A stretch of DNA of 18,679 nt from Dokdonella_A sp040005635 (GCA_040005635.1 JBDTYM010000076.1:1-18679), one strand, 5' to 3'; positions 7,626 through 15,360 are shown, numbered from the stretch's first letter. Made by a program: numbers and translations. Notes: generated from the sequence alone by a model not told the origin.

Positions 7626-8903
7626 TCAAGTTTCCAAGGCGCGGTAGCGATCGCGCAGGCGGTTGCGCAACAGGATCGCGGTCAGGTTCAGCACGATCAC
7701 GACACCGACCAGCAGGCCCGCGCAAGCATACGCGCGCGGAACCCCACGGATCGCATCGGCGCTGGCCAATGCGGCGTCATAAATCGTGAATCCTAGATGC
7801 ATGAATTCACGCGACGGGTGCAGGTAGGGAAATACGCCATCGACCGGCAGCGCCGGCGCGAGCTTGACCACGCCGACCAACATCAGCGGCGCAACCGCAC
7901 CGGCGGCGCGAGCCACGGCGAGGATCAGTCCGGTCAGCAGCGCTGGCCGCGCCGCCGGCAGCAGCAATGTCCAGAGTGCCTCGTCGTGCGTCGCGCCGAG
8001 CGCGAGTGACCCTTCGCGCAGGCTGGTCGGGATGCGTGCGAGTCCCTCCTCGACGCTGACCACGACGACCGGCAGGGTCAACAAGGCCAACGTCAGCGCG
8101 GCCCACAGCAGGCCGCCACCGCCAAACGTCGGCACCGGCAGACGATCGGCGTAGAACAGGCGGTCGATGCCGCCGCCGAGGCCATGCACGAATAGTCCGA
8201 GCCCGATCACGCCGTAGACGATCGACGGCACCCCGGCGAGCTGGTTGATCGCAATGCGCACGCAGCGCGCCGCCAAGCCGCGGCGCCGATGCAGATAGAT
8301 CGCGGTCGCGATGCCGAAGGGCATCACGATCAGGCTCATCAGCAAGACGAGGGTCAAGGTACCGAGCAGCGCGGGCAGCACGCCGCCGATCAGATTCGAG
8401 GCGGCCGGCGGCGTCGCCAGAAAGTGTGCGAGGCGGCTGGCGAACACGCCGCAGCGCGCGGCCAGACCGAGTGCATTCGGCTGCAGAATTTCGAGCACTG
8501 CGGCCGGAGCCACCGCCGCTGCGAGCAGCACTTCCTCGCCCTCTGCGCTGCGGCGACCGTACAGGCGACGACCGTCGACCAAGGTCAGCATGATCACGTC
8601 CACCGGCTGCGAGCGTGCGGCGATGTCGTCGAGGCGCACACGCTGGTAAGCGCCGCCCATGTGTTCCCGTTCGCTCGTGCGGATCGCCAACGCGTCAGTC
8701 ATGCCGGCTGAATCCGCGGCGACGATCTCACCGAGCAGGCTGCGCCCATCGCGCAATTGCAACTGCTCGACCGCTGCCGGCCAGAAGGGTGCCAGTCCGG
8801 CGCTGGCAAGCAGTCCGAACAAGCACAGCATCGCAGCAATGCAGAAGCCGCTGAGGCCGGCCACCAGCCAGGTGCCGGCAGCGCCGTAGCGTCGTGCATT
8901 CAT
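7626..8903 (-). CDS. pstA: Phosphate ABC transporter permease PstA with large periplasmic insertion
   Basis: The protein has 425 residues against 296 in E. coli PstA. A first membrane segment (about 11-37) is followed by about 130 residues of probable periplasmic domain (38-170), with two similar LRDGRSLLGEI / LVDGRRLYGRR stretches. The permease core follows (about 171-415): membrane segments and the EAA-type loop around REGSLALGATHDEALWTLLLP (about 296-316). The C-terminal part resembles long gammaproteobacterial PstA proteins (VAPLMLVGVVKLAPALPVDG, then EFMHLGF). There the loop usually reads GEVAPLM; here it is GAVAPLM, losing the acidic residue. ATG 8903 is chosen because it forms an ATGA overlap with the pstC stop; the longer open frame to 9473 is antisense-like extension inside pstC. 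Partner of PstC in the inner membrane. Confidence 0.93.
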   Translation of the reverse strand: MNARRYGAAGTWLVAGLSGFCIAAMLCLFGLLASAGLAPFWPAAVEQLQLRDGRSLLGEIVAADSAGMTDALAIRTSEREHMGGAYQRVRLDDIAARSQPVDVIMLTLVDGRRLYGRRSAEGEEVLLAAAVAPAAVLEILQPNALGLAARCGVFASRLAHFLATPPAASNLIGGVLPALLGTLTLVLLMSLIVMPFGIATAIYLHRRRGLAARCVRIAINQLAGVPSIVYGVIGLGLFVHGLGGGIDRLFYADRLPVPTFGGGGLLWAALTLALLTLPVVVVSVEEGLARIPTSLREGSLALGATHDEALWTLLLPAARPALLTGLILAVARAAGAVAPLMLVGVVKLAPALPVDGVFPYLHPSREFMHLGFTIYDAALASADAIRGVPRAYACAGLLVGVVIVLNLTAILLRNRLRDRYRALET

Positions 8904-9988
8904 GCGGCGTGCGCTGCCGCGTGCAGGCGTCGACGCAGGCGCTCGCGCAAGGCATCCGCCAGCGCGCTCACGCACAAGGTCAGCAACAACAGCAACAGCG
9001 CAGCGAGCAAAAGGCCGCGCCAGGCATCGCTCGCCGGTGAGGCTTCCGGCATGCCGAGCGCGAGTTCGGCGCTGATCGAGCGCAGCCCACTCAAGGGATC
9101 GAAGCCACCGATCGGTGTATTGCCGCTCGCCATCAACACGATCATCGTTTCGCCGAGGCAGCGCGAAAATCCGAGCAGGCCGGCCGCGACGAGTCCGGAG
9201 CCCGCTGCCGGCAGCAACACCGTAGTCAGGGCCTGCCAGCGCGTTGCGCCGAGTGCGAAGGCGGCGTCGGTATGGGCGCGCGGCACCAGAAACAACGCGT
9301 CCTCGGATAGCGAGAACACGATCGGGATGCCGGCGACACCCAGCGCGAGACCGACCAGGGCGGCGTTCCACGGACTTGCCGGCACGATCGCCGACGTGGG
9401 CTGCCGCGCCGCCAACGCGACAACCAGCGCGACTGCCGCTATCAGCAGCGGCAGCAGCCAGAGTGGCAACCAACCCTCATTGCGCACGCGCGTGCCGAAG
9501 GCCATGCCGGCAGCCAGCAGCATCAGCGGGATGATCACGATCAGCGCGAGTACGCTGGCGACGTGCGTCTTCAGCCATGGCGCGAGGGTGGCCGCCGCGA
9601 TCAGTCCAAGCACGACGGTCGGGACCGCCTCGAGGATCTCCAGCGCAGGCTTGATCCAGGTACGCAAACCAGGCGCGCAGAAATGCGCGGTAAACATGGC
9701 GGTGGCGATGCCGAGCGGCACCGCCACCAGCACGCCGCAGGCGCCGGCACGCAAGGTTCCGGCCAATAAAACCTGAAAACGCACCCAAGTCTCAGGTGGC
9801 AACCGTGTAGCGGGATTCAGGCCGAACAGCAAAAAAAGTGGAATCGCGAGCAGGCCGAGCAGCACGATGGCGGTGCAGACGCCGACGAAAGCGGCGACCA
9901 CGCGTTCACGGCGACGCCGCGCACGCGCCGAAGCACGAACGAAGTCGGCGCTGAAGACGGAAGCGTAAGTGGCTGGATTGCCGGACAT
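8900..9988 (-). CDS. pstC: Phosphate ABC transporter permease PstC (short form)
   Basis: This 362-residue inner-membrane permease pairs with PstA to form the phosphate channel. A basic cytoplasmic N-terminus (RARRRRER, 22-29) precedes the first membrane segment (about 30-56), and the permease core begins almost at once with PETWVRFQVLLAGTLRAG. The ALGATRWQALTTVLLP loop and the GETMIVLMASGNTPIGG region are diagnostic of PstC. Many PstC proteins that accompany long PstA proteins have a large periplasmic region after the first membrane segment; it is absent here. The first gene of pstC-pstA-pstB-phoU. No pstS lies upstream: a divergent glycosyltransferase occupies that place. A minus-strand Pho-box-like repeat ends 22 nt before the ATG. 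No ribosome binding site is evident. Confidence 0.93.
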   Translation of the reverse strand: MSGNPATYASVFSADFVRASARARRRRERVVAAFVGVCTAIVLLGLLAIPLFLLFGLNPATRLPPETWVRFQVLLAGTLRAGACGVLVAVPLGIATAMFTAHFCAPGLRTWIKPALEILEAVPTVVLGLIAAATLAPWLKTHVASVLALIVIIPLMLLAAGMAFGTRVRNEGWLPLWLLPLLIAAVALVVALAARQPTSAIVPASPWNAALVGLALGVAGIPIVFSLSEDALFLVPRAHTDAAFALGATRWQALTTVLLPAAGSGLVAAGLLGFSRCLGETMIVLMASGNTPIGGFDPLSGLRSISAELALGMPEASPASDAWRGLLLAALLLLLLTLCVSALADALRERLRRRLHAAAHAA

Positions 9989-10010
9989 TCGGGCACGCTA
10001 GGTCGTCAAT

Positions 10011-10028
10011 GTGACGGTGTTGTTACAG
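10011..10028 (-). promoter_or_regulatory. Pho-box-like repeat facing pstC
   Basis: The minus strand reads CTGTAAC-AACA-CCGTCAC, a 7-4-7 direct repeat close to the PhoB consensus CTGTCAT-N4-CTGTCAY (two differences in the first half counting the Y-type position, one in the second). Its right-hand end is 22 nt from the pstC ATG. PhoB boxes take the place of the -35, and a TAGCGT (10000-9995) ten bases on could be the -10. That would put transcription start almost at the ATG, so a leaderless pstC message is possible. The pst operon is a classical PhoB target, which supports the call. Confidence 0.62.
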
Positions 10029-10040
10029 CTGGCGCCGGCA

Positions 10041-10058
10041 CTGTCATCGATCTGCCAC
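10041..10058 (+). promoter_or_regulatory. Pho-box-like repeat facing the GT4/PAP2 pair
   Basis: The plus strand reads CTGTCAT-CGAT-CTGCCAC, a near-perfect Pho box: the first half is exact, and the second differs from CTGTCAC at one base. It lies 65 nt upstream of the glycosyltransferase start. A weak CAATAC (10066-10071) follows seven bases later as a possible -10. Back-to-back with the pstC-facing box, 12 bp apart, it predicts induction of both transcription units under phosphate starvation. Confidence 0.65.
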
Positions 10059-10123
10059 GGCGACGCAATACGCGCTTCAACGACAGCCGCCAGCCTGCGT
10101 GAAATCCCCAGTCCGTCCTACGC

Positions 10124-11278
10124 ATGCGCGTCGCAATCGTCACTGAGACCTGGCCACCGGAGATCAACGGCGTCGCCTTGACCGTGCAGTCGCTTGCACG
10201 CGGGCTGGCGGGATTGGGTCACACGGTCGAACTGGTGCGTCCACGGCAGGAAGGCGAAGCCGGCGCGGCGTCTGCCGACGGCTACGACCAGGTCATCCTG
10301 CCCGGCGCCGCGTTGCCGCGCTATCCGGGCCTGCGCTTCGGGCTGCCGGCACATCGTGCCTTGCATCGGCGCTGGTCGGAGCGCCGTCCCGACGTGCTGT
10401 ATATCGCCACGGAAGGGCCACTCGGCCTCACCGCGCTTGGTGCTGCGCGCAGGCTCGACCTGCCGGCCTGCACAGGCTTCCACACGCGCTTCGATGATTT
10501 CGCACGGCACTACGGTTTTGGCTGGTTGACGCCGATCGTGTTCGCGTATCTGCGCCGCTTCCACAACCGTGCGTCGGCGACCCTGGTGCCGACGACCGAA
10601 CTGGCAGACTTCCTCGGCGCAAACGGCTTCCGCAATGTGCGCCTGCTGCGGCGCGCGGTCGACACCGAACTGTTCGATCCAGTGCGGCGCGACGAAGCGT
10701 TGCGTGCCGAATGGGGTCTCGCGCGCGACGACCTCGCGGTGATCCATGTGGGCCGCATCGCGCCGGAAAAGAATCTCGAACTCGCCGTGCGCGCATTCCG
10801 GGCGATCCAGCTGGAACAGCCGCGCGCCCGTCTCATCATCGTCGGCGACGGCCCGGCCCGAGCCGGCCTCGCCGCACAACATCCGGATATCGTCTTTACC
10901 GGCATCCGCCGCAACGAGGAACTCGCACGTCACTACGCCAGCGGCGACTTGTTCGTCTTCCCGAGTCTGACCGAGACCTTCGGCAACGTGACGCTCGAAG
11001 CGCTCGCATCCGGCGTGCCGGTAGTGGCCTACGACTATGGCGCCGCGCGCGAGCACATCCATGACGGCAACGCCGGCACGCGCGTGCCGCTCGGTGACGC
11101 TGACGCGTTCGTCGCCGCCGCTGTGGCGATGGCCGCGCGCATCGCTCGCGACACGAATGCGAGCACTTCGCGGCTGCGCCTCGCCGCACGCGCGACCGTA
11201 GCGGCATTGAGTCCGGCCAGCGTCTCCACCCATTTCGCTGATCTGCTCGGCGCGCTTGCATTGCGGAGGGCGGCATGA
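10124..11278 (+). CDS. GT4-family glycosyltransferase (SqdX/MgtA-like)
   Basis: This 384-residue protein has the two Rossmann-like domains of GT-B enzymes. The N-terminal half opens with VAIVTETWPPEINGVALTVQ (3-22), the acceptor-side glycine-rich loop pattern of GT4 enzymes. The donor side has GRIAPEKN (210-217, with R211 and K216 expected to bind the nucleotide-sugar diphosphate) and the E-x7-E motif ETFGNVTLE (E284, E292). It resembles the SqdX / mannosyltransferase-like group, which glycosylates diacylglycerol, phosphatidylinositol or similar lipid acceptors; the acceptor here is unproven. There is no membrane segment. It overlaps the PAP2 gene by ATGA and lies downstream of a Pho box, so I infer phosphate-controlled lipid or envelope glycosylation. 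Start ATG 10124 lacks a clear ribosome binding site, but the next in-frame positions would cut into the conserved first strand. Confidence 0.9.
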   Translation: MRVAIVTETWPPEINGVALTVQSLARGLAGLGHTVELVRPRQEGEAGAASADGYDQVILPGAALPRYPGLRFGLPAHRALHRRWSERRPDVLYIATEGPLGLTALGAARRLDLPACTGFHTRFDDFARHYGFGWLTPIVFAYLRRFHNRASATLVPTTELADFLGANGFRNVRLLRRAVDTELFDPVRRDEALRAEWGLARDDLAVIHVGRIAPEKNLELAVRAFRAIQLEQPRARLIIVGDGPARAGLAAQHPDIVFTGIRRNEELARHYASGDLFVFPSLTETFGNVTLEALASGVPVVAYDYGAAREHIHDGNAGTRVPLGDADAFVAAAVAMAARIARDTNASTSRLRLAARATVAALSPASVSTHFADLLGALALRRAA

Positions 11279-11811
11279 CGACCTGGCAACGCCTCGAAGT
11301 CGGCAGCGGCGAACGCCGCCTCTGCCTCGCCATGAACCGATGGGGCACATCGCGCGCGCTGACGCGGTTCTTCAGCGTGATCAGTCGGCTCGGCGACGGC
11401 GTGTTCTGGTACACGCTGATTGGACTGCTGGCGCTGTTCGGCGGTCTGCGTGGGGTGCACGCGGCGCTGCACATGGCGTGCGTCGGTATCGTCGCCGCAA
11501 CGCTGTATCGAACCCTGAAGCGCTGGACCCGTCGCCCGCGACCGTTTCGCACACATGCGGACATCACGGCGTATCTCGCACCGCTGGACGAGTTCAGTTT
11601 CCCCTCCGGACATACCCTGCACGCGGTCAGCTTCACGCTGATCGCGATCGCCTACTTTCCGCTACTGGCGCCGCCGCTGCTGGCGTTCACCGTTCTGGTG
11701 GCGATGTCGCGCGTCGTACTCGGCTTGCATTATCCGAGCGATGTGCTGGCGGCGACGCTGCTCGGGTGCGCTCTGTCAGGCTGCTCGCTTTGGCTGGTGC
11801 CCGCCGGCTGA
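11275..11811 (+). CDS. PAP2-family membrane phosphatase
   Basis: This 178-residue integral membrane protein carries all three motifs of the PAP2/acid phosphatase superfamily: K82-x6-R89-P90, P110-S-G-H113, and S145-R-x5-H152-x3-D156. The family removes phosphate from lipid phosphates (phosphatidate, phosphatidylglycerol phosphate, undecaprenyl diphosphate) through a phospho-histidine at the third motif, with the active site at the periplasmic face. About five hydrophobic segments are visible between 42 and 175. It follows the glycosyltransferase with an ATGA overlap and a strong GGAGGG (11265-11270) four bases from the ATG. The context suggests it releases diacylglycerol (or another lipid) for the glycosyltransferase, or recovers phosphate from lipid. 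The substrate cannot be read from the sequence. Confidence 0.94.
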   Translation: MTTWQRLEVGSGERRLCLAMNRWGTSRALTRFFSVISRLGDGVFWYTLIGLLALFGGLRGVHAALHMACVGIVAATLYRTLKRWTRRPRPFRTHADITAYLAPLDEFSFPSGHTLHAVSFTLIAIAYFPLLAPPLLAFTVLVAMSRVVLGLHYPSDVLAATLLGCALSGCSLWLVPAG

Positions 11812-12017
11812 TCGACGCCGGAATTCGCGAAGGCCATGCCCGTGGCGAGGCGGAATGCGGATGGGCCGCTGCGAGTGCCCGATCGTCCCCCTGCCCTGAT
11901 CGACTGCCTGCTAGACAGCATCGTGTGTCCTCGCCCCGTCGCGGCGCCCGATCGCCGCAAGCTGATCGCCGCGTTCATGTGCAACGTTTCGTGGCACTCG
12001 CCAGACGCACGCGCCGG

Positions 12018-12905
12018 CTACAGCGTCTCGACGCGAGCCTGCACAACGGGCGGTCGCAGCTGTGCAAGCCAGTCATTCGCGTTGGCAACCTGCGCCTCGC
12101 GCTTGAACGCATCGAGCGCTGCGAGATCGAGTTCGGCGATCGCCCAGTCGGCATTCTCGGCCGCCTGCACTTGCACGCCATCGGAAGGAAAGCCGCGATC
12201 AATCGGCGTGTAGATCGTCGCGCGGCCCGTGTTGACGTCGAGTGCCGGGCTCCATGCCGCGTCGCCCGCGGTCACTGCACAGGCGACGAAGACCTGGTTC
12301 TCCAGTGCGCGCGCCTGGCACCCGACACGCACGCGGTTCGCGCCGGCCGCCGTGTCCGTGCAACTCGGCACCAGGATCATGCGTGCGCCGGCTTCCACCT
12401 GGGCGCGGGCGTAGAGTGGAAATTCGATGTCGTAGCAGATATCGATGCCGACGCGGCCAAATGCGGTGTCGAACACCTTGAGTTCATCGCCGGGAACGAT
12501 GACGCCGGCGCTGCGCTCGAAACCCGTCAAGGTCAGCTTGTCCTGGAAGGCAACGTGTCCCTGCGGCGAAACGAAGTACGCGCGATTGCGGTAGCGAGCG
12601 CCATCGATATCGAGCAGGAAGCTGCCGGCGACCAGATAGATCGAGTGCTTTTGCGCCAGCTCGCGGGCGAGCGCGACATACGCAGCGTGATGCGTCTGCA
12701 GTCCGGCCAGCGAGCGAAGAAAGTCAGCGCGCTCGGCGTGGCCGAGAATCGCGGCCGCTTCGAGCGCAAGATACTCGGGCAGCACGAGCAGCTGCGCGCC
12801 GGCGCGCGCGGCGTCGGCCACGCGAACGCTCACGCGCTCGGCGAACGCCGTGAAATCGTGCGGCTCACCGATGGTGTACTGGGCCGTTGCGAGCTTCAGT
12901 TTCAC
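12018..12905 (-). CDS. Carbon-nitrogen hydrolase (nitrilase/amidase superfamily)
   Basis: This 295-residue protein has the complete nitrilase-superfamily triad: E44 in VLPEY, K123 in QDKL, and C157 in GIDICYD. The superfamily hydrolyses amides or nitriles, and cleaves C-N bonds in the cytoplasm; the substrate is unknown. I chose GTG 12905 because it makes a 4-bp GTGA overlap with the stop of the upstream acetyltransferase and begins right before the first conserved strand (KLKLATAQY). An open frame continues upstream to 12977 but lies within the acetyltransferase gene. Acetyltransferase plus carbon-nitrogen hydrolase is a combination known as a single fused protein in other bacteria; here it appears as two coupled genes. 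It is convergent with the PAP2 gene; the 206 bp between them shows no gene and no clear terminator. Confidence 0.93.
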   Translation of the reverse strand: MKLKLATAQYTIGEPHDFTAFAERVSVRVADAARAGAQLLVLPEYLALEAAAILGHAERADFLRSLAGLQTHHAAYVALARELAQKHSIYLVAGSFLLDIDGARYRNRAYFVSPQGHVAFQDKLTLTGFERSAGVIVPGDELKVFDTAFGRVGIDICYDIEFPLYARAQVEAGARMILVPSCTDTAAGANRVRVGCQARALENQVFVACAVTAGDAAWSPALDVNTGRATIYTPIDRGFPSDGVQVQAAENADWAIAELDLAALDAFKREAQVANANDWLAQLRPPVVQARVETL

Positions 12906-13498
12906 TTTGAATCCAGTGGGCGCAGCCAGAAGCGCAGGTGGTGGCAGCTCCCCATATCGTGGCCGATCTCCTGCCATTCAAGCTGGCAGAACATGTCGTC
13001 CTGTCGCGCATAACCGCGCTTGTTCCAGAACACGTCGTTTGGCCGAAAACCTGCCGGTTTGCGCAGATCTTCCGCATTGCGCTCGACCGCGCAGAACGCG
13101 GTCAGTGCAAAACGCCCAAGCCTGCGTGCGTATGCTTCGCGTTCGTCGAAGAAGCGATGACCGAGGCCGTGGCCGCGGTACTCCTTGAGCAGCACCGATT
13201 CACCGAAATAAAACACATCGCCGAGCGCGATACCGCGATCGAGGAACGGCTGCTGGAACGCCGCGGTCTCGTCGGTCAGGGGAATTCCGGTGGAGGCGCC
13301 GATCACGCGCTCGCCATCGAACGCGAGCACGAACAGGCTTTCCGGCGACTGCGCGTAGGTCGCGAGGTAGTTCTTCTCGTACGCGTGGTCACCCGCGTAG
13401 AGATACGGCCAGTCGCGGAACACCGCGATGCGTAAATCCGCCACCGCATCGAGATGCGGCGTGATGTCGGCGCCGGTGAACGTTTGGACCTTGATCAT
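12902..13498 (-). CDS. GNAT-family N-acetyltransferase
   Basis: The protein has 198 residues. The acetyl-CoA-binding region is visible at about 100-117 (ESVLLKEYRGHGLGHRFF, with R108-G-H-G-L-G113), preceded by the central strand YFGES. The C-terminus (DDMFCQLEWQEIG and following) differs from the common RimI type. The gene overlaps the hydrolase gene by GTGA and is probably co-translated with it, so the two may act on the same substrate. The ATG at 13498 has no ribosome binding site, and a weak TTTACC / 18 nt / TAAGTT pair ends just before it, which would give a leaderless message; that promoter is a guess. The 60 bp to the flavoprotein stop upstream holds only a weak GCTGC/GCAGC inverted pair. 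Confidence 0.88.
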   Translation of the reverse strand: MIKVQTFTGADITPHLDAVADLRIAVFRDWPYLYAGDHAYEKNYLATYAQSPESLFVLAFDGERVIGASTGIPLTDETAAFQQPFLDRGIALGDVFYFGESVLLKEYRGHGLGHRFFDEREAYARRLGRFALTAFCAVERNAEDLRKPAGFRPNDVFWNKRGYARQDDMFCQLEWQEIGHDMGSCHHLRFWLRPLDSK

Positions 13499-13558
13499 TG
13501 GGTTAACTTAGCTGCTCGTGGGCGCTTCGGTAAAGCAGCCGACCGACGCGGCAGACGC

Positions 13559-14809
13559 TCAAACGGGACGCTGCTGCAACCAGCGCGCGGCGCCCTCGCC
13601 CGCCACGCGCCCGCTCGCGAAACAGGCGGTCAGCAGATAGCCGCCGGTCGGCGCTTCCCAGTCGAGCATCTCGCCGGCGACAAAAGTGCCTTGCAGGCCT
13701 TGCAGCATCAAGTGCTCGTCGAGCGCTTCGAGGCGCACACCACCTGCACTGCTGATGGCTTCGTCCAAAGGGCGCGCGCCCAGCAGACGCAGCGGCAGCG
13801 ATTTCAGAGCCGCAGCGACACGCGCCGCGTCCTGCTGATGCTGCTTCGGCAGCATCTCGTACAACAAGCCGGCCTTGACGCCTTCAATGCCTGCGCGGCG
13901 GCGCAGATGTTCGCTGAAGGAGCGTCCGTCGCGCGGCTGCGCAAGATCGCGTACAAGGCGGTCGGCGGCGCGGCCGGGCACGAGATCGAGGCGAATTTCG
14001 GTGGCGCCGTGTGCGGTGATCGCGTCGCGCAGGCGCGCGCTCAACGCGTAGATCAAACTGCCTTCGACGCCGTTTGCGGTGATGACGAATTCGCCCTGTT
14101 GGCGCATCGCCTTGCCATTGCCATCAAGCCATTCGATGGCAACCGGCTTCAACGGATGACCTGCGAAGCGCTGCGCGAAGTGCGTCGTCCAGTCGACATT
14201 GAAGCCGCAGTTCGATGGCGTCAGCGGCGCGATGTCGACACCGCGCTGCGCAAGCGTCGATACCCAGCCACCGTCGGAACCGAGCACCGGCCAACTGCCG
14301 CCGCCGAGGGCGAGCTCGACGGCGTCCGCGTGCTCGCGCTTTTCGCCCTCGGCATGCGCGAAGCGCAGCGTGCCATCGGTGTGCCAACCCAGCCAGCTAT
14401 GATGCATGTGGAAACGCACGCCACTGGCGCGCAGACGACGCAGCCAGCCGCGCAACAAGGGAGCGGCCTTGAGATCGCCGGGGAAGACGCGGCCCGAACT
14501 GCCGACGAACGTCTCCACGCCGAGGTCGCGCGCCCAGACGCGCAACGCGTCTGCATCGAAATTCCGCAGCCAGCGCGCAACCTCGGCCTGACGCGCACCG
14601 TAACGCGTGATGAAGGTCGCGAAGGCATCCGAATGCGTGAGGTTCAAGCCACCCTTGCCGGCGACCAGGAACTTGCGCCCGACCGAGCCCATGCGGTCGT
14701 AGACGTCGACCTCGACACCCGCAGCGCGCGCGACCTCGGCCGCCATCAAGCCAGCCGGACCGCCGCCGATGACGGCGAGCTTGGGCGCTGGCAGCGTGTC
14801 AGCCGCCAA
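13559..14809 (-). CDS. HI0933/BaiN-like FAD-dependent oxidoreductase
   Basis: The protein has 416 residues. The dinucleotide-binding motif GGGPAG is at 15-20 and the family hallmark GRKFLVAGKGGLNLTHS at 44-60; ALGGGSWP and the C-terminal GTFVAGEMLDWEAPTGGY (FAD contact) complete the fold. It belongs to the NAD(P)/FAD-dependent oxidoreductases grouped with HI0933 and BaiN; the particular short form is like the PP_4765 group. The reaction in most members is unknown. The start is a TTG at 14809, 11 bp inside the upstream SnoaL-like gene; only eight residues precede the first strand (KLAVIGGG), so the start is well constrained, though no strong ribosome binding site is seen. Probably cytoplasmic. 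Confidence 0.92.
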   Translation of the reverse strand: MAADTLPAPKLAVIGGGPAGLMAAEVARAAGVEVDVYDRMGSVGRKFLVAGKGGLNLTHSDAFATFITRYGARQAEVARWLRNFDADALRVWARDLGVETFVGSSGRVFPGDLKAAPLLRGWLRRLRASGVRFHMHHSWLGWHTDGTLRFAHAEGEKREHADAVELALGGGSWPVLGSDGGWVSTLAQRGVDIAPLTPSNCGFNVDWTTHFAQRFAGHPLKPVAIEWLDGNGKAMRQQGEFVITANGVEGSLIYALSARLRDAITAHGATEIRLDLVPGRAADRLVRDLAQPRDGRSFSEHLRRRAGIEGVKAGLLYEMLPKQHQQDAARVAAALKSLPLRLLGARPLDEAISSAGGVRLEALDEHLMLQGLQGTFVAGEMLDWEAPTGGYLLTACFASGRVAGEGAARWLQQRPV

Positions 14810-15209
14810 CCTGGGCGATCCAATCCTGCAGGTTGTAGTAGTTCGTCACGCGCGCGATGCGGCCATCCTTGATGTCGAAGAACGCCCCGCCCGGCAACTC
14901 GTATTTCTGCCCGCGCGCCGGCGGCAAGCCTTCGTCGCTGGCCTTGTAGGTGCCGTGCACGACGTATTCGGCGGCTGCGCGCGCACCGTCCGGCGTGGAA
15001 CTCACGACGATGTCGGTGAGTTGCTCGGAATAGCTCTTGTCCATGCGCGCAAGAAACGCGCGGAACGCAGGGCGACCTTTCTCGCGCGCACCCTGATTGA
15101 GGTCATGCACGACGTCTTCGGCAAAATGCGCGAGCATCGCTTCCCAGTCGCCGCGATTGAACGCGGCGTAGTAGTTCTCGATCAACGCAATCGTTTCCTG
15201 CAGGGCCAT
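14799..15209 (-). CDS. SnoaL-like / ketosteroid-isomerase-related protein
   Basis: This 136-residue protein has the NTF2-like cone fold pattern. It begins with a helix containing YYAAFNRGDWEAMLAHFAEDVVHD (about 14-37), then GRPAFRAFL, and ends with GRIARVTNYYNLQDWIAQV (about 116-134), typical of the ketosteroid isomerase-related subgroup. Members bind small hydrophobic molecules and some are isomerases; the substrate is unknown. GAGG about 8 nt upstream of ATG 15209 is a good ribosome binding site. It overlaps the flavoprotein gene, so they are very likely co-transcribed. Confidence 0.9.
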   Translation of the reverse strand: MALQETIALIENYYAAFNRGDWEAMLAHFAEDVVHDLNQGAREKGRPAFRAFLARMDKSYSEQLTDIVVSSTPDGARAAAEYVVHGTYKASDEGLPPARGQKYELPGGAFFDIKDGRIARVTNYYNLQDWIAQVGG

Positions 15210-15274
15210 GCGGGCTACCTCGGTGAGGTGAAGGGAATTCGTTATGGTAGCAATCGCGTCAAGCCGCGTCGGCC

Positions 15275-15293
15275 GCGCGCATCCAATGCGCGC
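15275..15293. repeat. Perfect short inverted repeat between two minus-strand genes
   Basis: GCGCGCAT (15275-15282), CCA, ATGCGCGC (15286-15293) form an eight-base-pair hairpin with a three-base loop, in the 151 bp between the DUF885 stop (15361) and the SnoaL-like start (15209). No T-run follows on either strand, so it is not a standard intrinsic terminator. It could be an operator or an attenuating hairpin. Confidence 0.4.
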
Positions 15294-15360
15294 CGCCGAC
15301 GCCGCGGCATCGGGTCGCAGCCGCCACTGGAACGAGCGCGCCCGAAACGGCTGCCGATCG

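Noticed and set aside
8904..9473. N-terminal extension of PstA
   Set aside because: It overlaps pstC in another frame and is Arg/Ala-rich; the ATG at 8903 in an ATGA overlap and the membrane segment right after it mark the real start.
11256..13013. 585-residue plus-strand open frame
   Set aside because: It runs in another frame through PAP2 and antisense to the hydrolase gene, with no domain pattern.
13454..14872. 472-residue plus-strand open frame
   Set aside because: It is antisense to the flavoprotein gene, with shadow composition and no domain.
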